Below, piece after piece: positions 1-5,656 of a stretch of 7,033 nucleotides of DNA. Position 1 is the first letter of the stretch, and every line of letters starts with the position of its first letter. Made by a program: the position numbers and the translations under genes. Location: assembly GCA_964411425.1 (NCBI GenBank), contig CAYPKW010000111.1, forward strand, positions 1 to 7,033, given 5' to 3'. The stretch is from CAYPKW01 sp964411425 (lineage in GTDB: Bacteria > Pseudomonadota > Alphaproteobacteria > Dongiales > Dongiaceae). A model generated the notes under the pieces. It was not told where the DNA came from. It ran no database searches and saw nothing but the letters and a program-made list of their open reading frames with translations.

Positions 1-881
1 TGCGCGCCTTCGCCCAGGGCGGCTTCGCCGACCTGCACAAGGTGCATCGCTGGAACCTCGACTTCGTCGCCGACAGCCAGCAGGGCCACCGCTACGCCGA
101 ACTCGCCGACCGGCTGTCGGAGACGCTGGATTTCATGGCGGCCTGCGGTCTCACCGCCGAGACCGCGCCGCAGATCCGCGAGACCGAGTTCTTCACCAGC
201 CACGAGGCGCTGCTGCTCCCCTACGAACAGGCGCTCACTCGCGTCGACAGCCTGACCGGCCAGTGGTACGACTGCTCGGCGCATTTCATGTGGCTCGGCG
301 ATCGCACCAGGGCGCTCGACGGCGCGCACGTGGAGTTCCTGCGCGGCGTGCATAACCCGATCGGCCTCAAATGCGGCCCCACTCTCGAGGCCGACGAGCT
401 GCTGCGGCTGATCGAGGCGTTGAACCCGAAGAACCTCGCGGGCCGGCTCACGCTCATTGCCCGCATGGGCGCCGACAAGGTGCAGGCGAAGCTGCCGGCC
501 TTGGTCCGCGCCGTGCGCCGCGCCGGGGCCAAGGTGCTGTGGTCGTGCGACCCGATGCACGGCAACACCGTCAAGTCCTCGACCGGGTTCAAAACGCGCG
601 CCTTCGACCGCATCCTCGCCGAGGTGCTGGGCTTCTTCGCCGTGCATCGGGCGGAAGGCAGCCATGCCGGCGGCGTCCATGTCGAGATGACCGGCCAGGA
701 CGTGACCGAATGCATCGGTGGGGCGCAGGCCATTACCGAGCAGGCGCTGGCCGACCGCTACCACACCCACTGCGACCCGCGACTCAACGCCAGCCAGGCG
801 CTCGAACTGGCGTTCCTGGTGGCCGAGGGCCTGAAGCGCGAGCGCGTCGCCAACGGCCGGCGCTTGGCCGCCTCGGCGTAG
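1..881 (+). CDS. 3-deoxy-7-phosphoheptulonate (DAHP) synthase, class II; 5'-truncated by window edge
   Basis: The enzyme condenses phosphoenolpyruvate with erythrose 4-phosphate to DAHP, the committed cytoplasmic step of the shikimate pathway to aromatic amino acids. The frame is open from base 3 to the TAG at 879-881, giving 292 visible residues; a complete class II enzyme is about 450-470 residues, so roughly the first third lies outside the window. No start codon is assigned because the family motif RAFAQGGFADLHKVHRWNLD runs straight across the GTG at 42. Family blocks follow in order: FFTSHEALLLPYEQALTR, WYDCSAHFMWLGDRTR, GVHNPIGLKCGPT, LWSCDPMHGNT, GGVHVEMTGQDVTECIGG and HCDPRLNASQALELAF. 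By analogy with the Mycobacterium tuberculosis class II enzyme, three metal ligands are visible: His (558-560), Glu (684-686) and Asp (774-776); the fourth, a Cys, would be in the missing part. Family assignment is very secure. The symbols aroF, aroG and aroH are used inconsistently for this class, so none is given. Confidence 0.96.
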   Translation, partial: RAFAQGGFADLHKVHRWNLDFVADSQQGHRYAELADRLSETLDFMAACGLTAETAPQIRETEFFTSHEALLLPYEQALTRVDSLTGQWYDCSAHFMWLGDRTRALDGAHVEFLRGVHNPIGLKCGPTLEADELLRLIEALNPKNLAGRLTLIARMGADKVQAKLPALVRAVRRAGAKVLWSCDPMHGNTVKSSTGFKTRAFDRILAEVLGFFAVHRAEGSHAGGVHVEMTGQDVTECIGGAQAITEQALADRYHTHCDPRLNASQALELAFLVAEGLKRERVANGRRLAASA

Positions 882-884
882 TGC

Positions 885-911
885 CTCATGCTCAGCCTGT
901 CGAAGCATGAG
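885..911 (+). repeat. Palindromic unit 1 of the REP-like cluster
   Basis: The perfect 8-base arms CTCATGCT (885-892) and AGCATGAG (904-911) flank the 11-base loop CAGCCTGTCGA. The unit begins only four bases after the DAHP synthase stop codon, so it would lie at the very 3' end of that mRNA. No T-run follows, so it is not a classical intrinsic terminator. Its arms and loop differ from those of unit 3 but keep the same layout. Confidence 0.75.
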
Positions 912-929
912 CTTGTCGAAGGGGGAGGC

Positions 930-958
930 CCTCGTCCCTCGACAAGCTCGGGATGAGG
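930..958 (-). repeat. Palindromic unit 2 of the REP-like cluster, inverted orientation
   Basis: Read on the minus strand, arms CCTCATCCC and GGGACGAGG enclose the exact core GAGCTTGTCGA. Eight of nine arm positions pair, and the ninth is a G opposite a T on the plus strand, which RNA tolerates as a wobble. The left arm CCTCGTCCC (930-938) also has a perfect 9-base complement at 965-973 (GGGACGAGG), which suggests a decayed additional copy or a competing fold. Confidence 0.7.
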
Positions 959-988
959 AGGCTCGGGACGAGGCTGAATCGTTGCCAA

Positions 989-1031
989 CGCTCATCCTCA
1001 CACTGAGCTTGTCGAAGTGCGAGGATGAGCG
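989..1031 (+). repeat. Palindromic unit 3 of the REP-like cluster; strongest hairpin in the window
   Basis: An 11-base perfect outer stem (CGCTCATCCTC at 989-999 with GAGGATGAGCG at 1021-1031) is followed by one A/C mismatch (1000, 1020), a 4-base inner stem (CACT at 1001-1004 with AGTG at 1016-1019) and the exact 11-base core GAGCTTGTCGA as the loop (1005-1015). Five T residues lie at 1038-1042, six bases beyond the stem. That is a little far for a textbook intrinsic terminator, but the hairpin could still stall or protect the 3' end of the upstream transcript. It ends 50 bases before the next gene. Confidence 0.8.
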
Positions 1032-1081
1032 GATGAATTTTTCAGCAACCTGCCAGAGCCGCCCATAACACCGTCCCCGCC

Positions 1082-2203
1082 ATGCACCCCAACCTCGACG
1101 ACCTCCCGGCCTGGACCGACCAGTATTTCCTGAAGACCAAGAGGGCGGTCGAGCGCTTCGGCGACAAGACCGTCACTTACGCGATCTTCCTGCGCCGGCC
1201 CGTGGTCTCGGCGCCGCGCCTCGCCGTGGACTGGCTCAAAGAGATGGCCGCAGCGCGCGGCGTCGAGTTCAAGATCGAGGTCAATTACGAGGAAGGCAAG
1301 TGGGTCGGCGCCGGCGAGCCGATTCTCTATCTCGGCGGCTCGCTTGCCCACCTGGTCGACTTGGAGACCATCTTCCTGCAGAAGCTGGGCCCGGCCTGCG
1401 TCGCCGCCTTCAACGCCTACACCATGTGCGCCGACCTGCCCAAGGTCGGGTTCCTGGCGATGGACGCGCGCCACTGCGCCGGGCTCGAGATGGCGGAGCT
1501 GATGGCCTACGCCGCCAGCGTCGGCTCGGCGCGGGCGCGCCGCAAGGTGGGCGCCAAGGGCTTCGTCGCCAACGCCACCACGGCGACCGCGCATTACTTC
1601 GGCCTCGCCGAGGGCAAGGGCACCATGCCGCATGCCCTCGTCGGCTATGCTGGCTCGACGCTGCGCGCCGCCGAGATATTCCATGACACCTTCCCCGATG
1701 ACGACATGACGGTGCTGGTCGATTACTTCGGCCGCGAGGCCACGGACTCGCTCGCCGTCTGCCGGCGCTTCCCGGAGCTCGTGACGGCGAACCGGCTCGC
1801 CGTGCGCATCGACACGCCCGGCAGCCGCTTCGTCGAGGGCCTCGACCCCTCGGCGTCCTACGCGGTGCTGGAGCGCCACGTGCCGCAGGCCATCCGCGGC
1901 TACCGCAACGAGTCCGAGTTGCGCTACCTGGTCGGCGCCGGCGTCTCGGCGGCGGCGATCTGGCACCTGCGCGACGCGCTCGACCGCGAAGGCTTCCGGC
2001 GGGTCACGCTCGTCGCCTCCTCCGGCTTCGATCCCGCAAAGTGCAAGGTGATGGCGGACGCCGCGGCGCCGGTGGACGTGATCGGCACCGGCTCGTTCCT
2101 GCCGCAGCGCTGGTCGGAGACCTACGCCACCGCCGACATCATCGAGTACGACGGCAAGCCGACGGTGAAAGTGGGCCGCGAGTTCCTGTTGCGCAAGCGA
2201 TGA
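1082..2203 (+). CDS. pncB: Nicotinate phosphoribosyltransferase (NAPRTase)
   Basis: The enzyme makes nicotinate mononucleotide from nicotinate and PRPP, normally with ATP hydrolysis, in the cytoplasmic salvage (Preiss-Handler) route to NAD. The product is 373 residues, near the usual size of the shorter NAPRTase form. Visible family landmarks are WTDQYFLKT (11-19), the GKGTMPHAL segment (178-186), VDYFGREATDSL (213-224), RIDTPGSRFVEG (242-253), VASSGFDPAKCKVM (311-324) and VDVIGTGSFL (331-340); the last is the expected phosphate-binding strand-loop of this barrel. ATG at 1082 is the only conventional start: reading back in frame, a TGA occurs at 1034-1036 with no ATG, GTG or TTG between. No Shine-Dalgarno sequence is apparent, so initiation may be leaderless or weak. 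nadE, the last step of the same pathway, lies about 430 bases downstream, which supports the role. Quinolinate phosphoribosyltransferase shares the fold but is shorter and lacks these motifs. pncB is used in the functional sense; the sequence may be distant from E. coli PncB. Confidence 0.88.
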   Translation: MHPNLDDLPAWTDQYFLKTKRAVERFGDKTVTYAIFLRRPVVSAPRLAVDWLKEMAAARGVEFKIEVNYEEGKWVGAGEPILYLGGSLAHLVDLETIFLQKLGPACVAAFNAYTMCADLPKVGFLAMDARHCAGLEMAELMAYAASVGSARARRKVGAKGFVANATTATAHYFGLAEGKGTMPHALVGYAGSTLRAAEIFHDTFPDDDMTVLVDYFGREATDSLAVCRRFPELVTANRLAVRIDTPGSRFVEGLDPSASYAVLERHVPQAIRGYRNESELRYLVGAGVSAAAIWHLRDALDREGFRRVTLVASSGFDPAKCKVMADAAAPVDVIGTGSFLPQRWSETYATADIIEYDGKPTVKVGREFLLRKR

Positions 2204-2221
2204 GACACTGATGACTCACCG

Positions 2222-2536
2222 CTACTTCGCCGGTGGGGCGAACGGAATCTCGACCCAGACATAACCCGCCTCGTTGCCGCCCGGCATGCGGGCGTGGCGA
2301 AGCGCCCAGGAGTGCCCGTTCGCCGTGTCGAACAGCAGGTTGAGCCTGGACGAGCCTTGGTTGAGGTCGCGGTCGGGCTGGTCGATTTCGACCAGCATGA
2401 AATGCTCGCCGATGTCGAGCGCGCCCAACGGCGGCCGGTCGTTCTCGGCCCCCGCCGCGGCCGGGCACAGGGCAATCCAGGCGGCAAGGCATGCCCGGCG
2501 GCCGGCTCTACGTTTCCAACTGACGGCTGCGTTCAT
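2222..2536 (-). CDS. Small exported protein of unknown function
   Basis: This is a 104-residue protein that I cannot assign to a family. Residues 1-15 are basic (KRRAGRR), residues 16-27 are hydrophobic, and an AGA-END junction at 30/31 fits a Sec signal peptidase I site. It is not a lipoprotein, because Cys24 has no lipobox before it. The mature part would be about 74 residues, acidic to neutral, without cysteine or a membrane segment. It carries aromatic-rich strands: LDIGEHFMLVEID (40-52), RLNLLFDTANGHSWALR (64-80) and GYVWVEIPF (91-99). The FDTANGHSWALR stretch resembles the 'D-T-x-T-G-x-x-W-x-L' pattern of many small beta-rich envelope proteins in proteobacteria; that comparison is from memory. 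The ATG has a good ribosome binding site at 2542-2548 and codons are G/C-ending like the neighbours, so it is probably a real gene. It converges with the phosphoribosyltransferase (18-base gap) and diverges from nadE. Confidence 0.72.
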   Translation of the reverse strand: MNAAVSWKRRAGRRACLAAWIALCPAAAGAENDRPPLGALDIGEHFMLVEIDQPDRDLNQGSSRLNLLFDTANGHSWALRHARMPGGNEAGYVWVEIPFAPPAK

Positions 2537-2541
2537 GTTCG

Positions 2542-2548
2542 CCTCTCC
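2542..2548 (-). promoter_or_regulatory. Ribosome binding site of the small exported protein
   Basis: On the minus strand the sequence GGAGAGG lies five bases before the ATG at 2536-2534. It is the best Shine-Dalgarno match next to any start in this window. It decides both that the minus-strand frame is translated and that this ATG is the start. Confidence 0.6.
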
Positions 2549-2566
2549 GTCTTGTCGGTTGTAGGC

Positions 2567-2595
2567 TTAACCGGCGTGGCGCGGCAGCCTAGCAT
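2567..2595 (+). promoter_or_regulatory. Possible sigma-70-type promoter for the nadE-gltX-cysS cluster
   Basis: Within the 95-base divergent gap, TTAACC at 2567-2572 (CTTAAC if shifted one base left, close to the alphaproteobacterial CTTGAC) is separated by 17 bases from TAGCAT at 2590-2595. Each hexamer matches the bacterial consensus at four of six positions. Transcription would start near 2602, leaving a leader of about 30 bases. A weak Shine-Dalgarno GGGAAG (2615-2620) lies 11 bases before the nadE ATG. The match is modest and based only on inspection. I see no clear matching promoter for the divergent minus-strand gene. Confidence 0.25.
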
Positions 2596-2631
2596 GGTGT
2601 ATCTGTCGCCCGACGGGAAGCGTTTCCGGCC

Positions 2632-4293
2632 ATGACCGACAGCCTTGCGATCGCGCTGGCCCAGCTCGACCCGGTGGTGGGCGACATCGACGGCAACCTG
2701 GCCCGGCTGCGCCGCGCGAGGGCCGAGGCGGCCCGGCTCGGCGCCGACCTCGTGGTGGCGAGCGAGCTCGTCGTGTGCGGCTATCCGCCGGAGGACCTGG
2801 TGCTGAAGCCGGCGTTCCAGGCGCGCTCGGTCGAAGCCGTGCGGGCGCTCGCCGGCGACACCGCGGACGGCGGCCCGGCCATGCTGGTGGGATCGCCCTG
2901 GCCGGAAGGGAACAAGGTTTACAACGCGGCGCTCCTGCTGGCCGATGGCGCGGTCGCCGCCTCTCGCTTCAAGGTCGATCTGCCGAACTACGGCGTGTTC
3001 GACGAGCAGCGGGTGTTCGCCGGCGCTTCGCCGCAGGGGCCGGTCAATTTCCGCGGCGTGCGCCTCGGCGTCATGATCTGCGAGGACATGTGGGGCACGG
3101 AGGTGAGCGAGTGCCTGGTCGAATCCGGCGCCGAGATCCTGATCGTGCCGAACGGCAGCCCGTACGAGCGCGACAAGCATGACCGCCGCATCGCGCTCGC
3201 CGTCGCCCGCGTGGTCGAGACCGGCCTGCCGCTCGTCTACGTGAACCAGGCCGGCGGCCAGGACGAACTGGTGTTCGACGGCGCCTCGTTCGTCCTCGAC
3301 GCCGATCGGTCGCTCGCGGCGCAGTTGCCTTGGTTCGAGGAATCGGTGTCGGTGACCCGCTGGCGGCGCGACGAGGGCTGGCGTTGCGTCTCCGGCGAGC
3401 TGGCGGCCCCTGTCGATGGGCTCGGCGCCGTCTATCGGGCGCTGATGCTGGGCCTCGGCGACTACGTGGCCAAGAACGGGTTCCCCGGCGTCATACTCGG
3501 TCTGTCCGGGGGCATCGATTCCGCGCTGTCGGCCGCGGTGGCGGCCGACGCGCTCGGTGCCGACAAGGTGCGCGCCGTGATGATGCCGTCGCGCTTCACG
3601 AGCCAGGCGAGCCTCGATCTGGCGGGCGAGTGCGCGCGGCTCATCGGCATTCGCCTCGACAGCGTGCCGATCGAGCCCGCGCTGGCGGCGTTCGGCGCCA
3701 TGCTGGCGCCCGCCTTCGCCGGGCGCGAGGCCGACGCGACCGAGGAGAACATCCAGGCCCGCGCCCGCGGGCTGACGCTGATGGCACTGTCCAACAAGTT
3801 CGGCCACATGGTGCTGTCGACCGGCAACAAGTCGGAGATGTCGGTGGGCTACGCCACGCTGTACGGCGACATGTGCGGCGGCTACTCGGTGCTCAAGGAC
3901 GTCTACAAGACCACCGTGTTCGAGCTCGCGCGCTGGCGCAACCAGCAGCACCCGCCGCGCGCCAAGGGGCCGGCCGGACGAGTGATCCCGGAGGCCATCA
4001 TCGCCCGCCCGCCCACCGCCGAGCTTAAGGAGAACCAGACCGACCAGGACAGCCTGCCGCCCTACGAGCAGCTCGACGACATACTGCAATGCCTGATCGA
4101 GGGCGACATGGCGGCCGCCGACATCGTCGCCCGCGGCCACGACCGGGCGCTGGTGAACAAGGTGTGGAGCATGCTGGACCGTGCGGAATACAAGCGCCGG
4201 CAGGCGCCGCCGGGGGTGAAGATCAGCGCCCGCGCCTTCGGGCGCGACCGGCGCTACCCGATCACCAACGCGTTCCGCCGGCTCCTCGATTGA
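2632..4293 (+). CDS. nadE: Glutamine-dependent NAD+ synthetase
   Basis: The enzyme converts deamido-NAD (nicotinate adenine dinucleotide) to NAD+ using ATP and glutamine-derived ammonia, the last step of both de novo and salvage NAD synthesis. It has 553 residues and two domains. Residues 1 to about 265 form a nitrilase-type glutaminase with the Glu-Lys-Cys triad visible as Glu45 (ASELVVCGYPPEDL), Lys114 (FKVDLPNYGVFDE) and Cys150 (MICEDMWG). Residues from about 268 onward form the synthetase, with the ATP pyrophosphatase P-loop SGGIDS (292-297), STGNKSE (396-402), YGDMCGGYSVLKDVYKT (411-427), a PPTAELKENQTDQDSLPPY block (460-478) and the C-terminal RAFGRDRRYPITN (534-546). The length fits the bacterial two-domain form. 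The start is followed directly by the expected first strand (IALAQLDPVVGDIDGN). The gene leads a tight rightward cluster with gltX and cysS. No catalytic residue is missing. Confidence 0.97.
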   Translation: MTDSLAIALAQLDPVVGDIDGNLARLRRARAEAARLGADLVVASELVVCGYPPEDLVLKPAFQARSVEAVRALAGDTADGGPAMLVGSPWPEGNKVYNAALLLADGAVAASRFKVDLPNYGVFDEQRVFAGASPQGPVNFRGVRLGVMICEDMWGTEVSECLVESGAEILIVPNGSPYERDKHDRRIALAVARVVETGLPLVYVNQAGGQDELVFDGASFVLDADRSLAAQLPWFEESVSVTRWRRDEGWRCVSGELAAPVDGLGAVYRALMLGLGDYVAKNGFPGVILGLSGGIDSALSAAVAADALGADKVRAVMMPSRFTSQASLDLAGECARLIGIRLDSVPIEPALAAFGAMLAPAFAGREADATEENIQARARGLTLMALSNKFGHMVLSTGNKSEMSVGYATLYGDMCGGYSVLKDVYKTTVFELARWRNQQHPPRAKGPAGRVIPEAIIARPPTAELKENQTDQDSLPPYEQLDDILQCLIEGDMAAADIVARGHDRALVNKVWSMLDRAEYKRRQAPPGVKISARAFGRDRRYPITNAFRRLLD

Positions 4294-5639
4294 TGGCGGC
4301 CGCCGTCCGCCTGCGCTTCGCGCCCAGCCCGACCGGGCGCCTGCATGTGGGGAACGCCTATGTGGCGCTCGCCAACTGGCTGTTCGCCCGCAAGGCGGGC
4401 GGCAGCTTCGTGCTGCGCCTCGACGATACCGACCGCGAGCGCTCCGATCCCGCCTTCGCGGCGGCCATCGAGGAGGACTTGCGCTGGCTCGGGCTCGCCT
4501 GGGACCTTTTCGCGCGGCAGTCCGAGCGCGCCGCGGTCTATGACCGGGCGGTGGAGCGGCTCAAGTCGGCGGGCCGCCTCTATCCCTGCTACGAGACGCC
4601 CGAGGAGCTGGAGCTGAAGCGAAAGCGCCGCCTCGAGCGCGGCCTGCCGCCGGTGTACGACCGCGAGGCGCTCGCGCTCGACGACGTGGAACGGGCCCGG
4701 CTGGAGGTCGCCGGGCGCCATCCGCATTGGCGCTTTCTGCTCCGCCCCGGCGCGGTCGAGTGGCACGACCTGGTGCGCGGCCGCCAGCGCGTGGACCAGG
4801 CGAGCCAGAGCGACCCGGTGCTGCTGCGCGCCGACGGCAGTTTCCTCTATACGCTGCCTTCGGTGGCGGACGACATCGACCTCGCCGTCTCGCACGTCGT
4901 ACGCGGCAGCGACCACGTCACCAACACCGGCGCGCAAATCCAGCTCTTCGAAGCGCTGGGAGGGCCGGCGCCGGCCTTCGGCCACCTGCCGCTGCTGCTG
5001 GACGCCTCGGGGGCCGAGCTGTCCAAGCGGCAGGGCGCGGCCTCGCTCGCCGAGCTGCGCCGATCCGGCATCGAGCCGATGGCGGTCGCGGCCTGCCTCG
5101 CCCGCCTCGGCACCGGCGATCCGGCGGAGCCGATCGCGCGGCTCGATGACTTGCTGGCGCGTTTCGATCTGGTCAAGTTCGGCCGCGCCTCACCGCGCTT
5201 CGATCCCAAGGAGCTGCGCCGCCTCAACGCCCGGCTCCTGCACCGGTTGACCTTCGAGGGCGTCGCCGACGAGCTCGCGGCGCTCGGCCTCGGCGGCGTC
5301 GATCGGTCGCTATGGGACGCCGCGCGCGGCAATGTCGAGACGCTCGCCGACCTGCGCCTGTGGCACGAGGTCTGCGGCGGCGCCGTGCGGCCCGCGATCG
5401 AGGACGCCGGTTTTACGGCGACGGCGGCGCGGCTCCTGCCGCCGGAACCCTGGGACGCCGGCGTGTGGGAGGTCTGGACCAAGACGCTGAGCACTGCGAC
5501 CGGGCGCACCGGCCGCGAGTTGTTCCGGCCCCTGCGGCTTGCCCTCACCGGCCGCGAGCGTGGACCGGAAATGCGGAATTTGTTACCCCTCATCGGTCGC
5601 GAGCGCGCCCTTGCGCGTCTCGCCGGCAACACCGCGTAA
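4293..5639 (+). CDS. gltX: Glutamyl-tRNA synthetase (glutamate--tRNA ligase)
   Basis: This class I synthetase charges tRNA-Glu with glutamate in the cytoplasm. In organisms lacking GlnRS it may also mischarge tRNA-Gln for GatCAB. The product is 448 residues, slightly shorter than the usual 465-490. It has the HIGH-type signature PSPTGRLHVGN (11-21), LRLDDTDRERS (41-51), VRGSDHVTNTGAQIQLFEAL (203-222), the KMSKS equivalent LSKR (243-246), and a C-terminal anticodon-binding end TGRTGRELFRPLRLALTG (403-420). The LSKR form and HVTNTGAQIQ block recall the alphaproteobacterial type. The frame stays open upstream inside nadE, but the ATG at 4293 is chosen because GluRS proteins begin just before RFAPSPTG. 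It shares one base with the nadE stop (TGATG) and has no clear Shine-Dalgarno, so translation is probably coupled to nadE. Whether it is discriminating, or one of two GluRS copies, cannot be told from this window. Confidence 0.95.
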   Translation: MAAAVRLRFAPSPTGRLHVGNAYVALANWLFARKAGGSFVLRLDDTDRERSDPAFAAAIEEDLRWLGLAWDLFARQSERAAVYDRAVERLKSAGRLYPCYETPEELELKRKRRLERGLPPVYDREALALDDVERARLEVAGRHPHWRFLLRPGAVEWHDLVRGRQRVDQASQSDPVLLRADGSFLYTLPSVADDIDLAVSHVVRGSDHVTNTGAQIQLFEALGGPAPAFGHLPLLLDASGAELSKRQGAASLAELRRSGIEPMAVAACLARLGTGDPAEPIARLDDLLARFDLVKFGRASPRFDPKELRRLNARLLHRLTFEGVADELAALGLGGVDRSLWDAARGNVETLADLRLWHEVCGGAVRPAIEDAGFTATAARLLPPEPWDAGVWEVWTKTLSTATGRTGRELFRPLRLALTGRERGPEMRNLLPLIGRERALARLAGNTA

Positions 5640-5656
5640 GAGCTGTCGCTGGCGGC

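Larger units (their letters stand above)
884..1031. repeat. Intergenic cluster of REP-like palindromic units (core GAGCTTGTCGA)
   Basis: This region fills most of the 200-base gap between the DAHP synthase and the phosphoribosyltransferase. Four copies of an 11-base core occur: 893-903 (CAGCCTGTCGA, two changes), 909-919 (+, exact), 939-949 (exact, minus strand) and 1005-1015 (+, exact). Three of them sit as the loop between complementary arms and are listed separately. The fourth, 909-919, immediately follows unit 1, lacks arms of its own, and instead pairs perfectly over 11 bases with 939-949, so a larger alternative hairpin can form across 909-949. Alternating orientation of short palindromes between genes is typical of REP/BIME elements. 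From general memory this core is common in alphaproteobacterial intergenic DNA, but I could not check that. No open frame in this stretch looks like a gene. Confidence 0.8.

Noticed and set aside
884..1031. A CRISPR array
   Set aside because: The repeats are irregularly spaced, in both orientations, with an 11-base core and no uniform spacers.
1038..1042. A T-run after the hairpin at 989-1031, as a classical Rho-independent terminator
   Set aside because: Only five T residues, separated from the stem by GATGAA, and the stem belongs to a repeat family; not enough to annotate a terminator separately.
998..1966. A 322-codon open frame on the minus strand, antisense to the phosphoribosyltransferase
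   Set aside because: It is a GC-driven shadow that runs into the palindrome cluster, with Arg/His/Gly/Val-rich composition and no family match.
2139..2492. An alternative minus-strand frame of 117 codons overlapping the small exported gene
   Set aside because: It has no signal peptide or ribosome binding site, is Arg-rich, and runs into the phosphoribosyltransferase coding sequence; the frame at 2222-2536 is far more protein-like.
2533..4140. A 535-codon open frame on the minus strand, antisense to nadE
   Set aside because: It is the antiphase of a strongly conserved nadE in high-GC DNA, is rich in Arg, His, Ala and Gly with no recognisable domain, and overlaps the divergent promoter region and the start of the small exported gene.
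4089..4292. A 68-residue N-terminal extension of the glutamyl-tRNA synthetase into nadE
   Set aside because: The extension is out-of-frame nadE sequence (RPRPRPGAGEQG-like), whereas GluRS enzymes begin right before the RFAPSPTG motif.
5312..5656. A 115-residue N-terminal extension of the cysteinyl-tRNA synthetase into gltX
   Set aside because: It is antiphase gltX sequence; CysRS starts at the MAILLYNT segment, and the length from 5657 matches the family.
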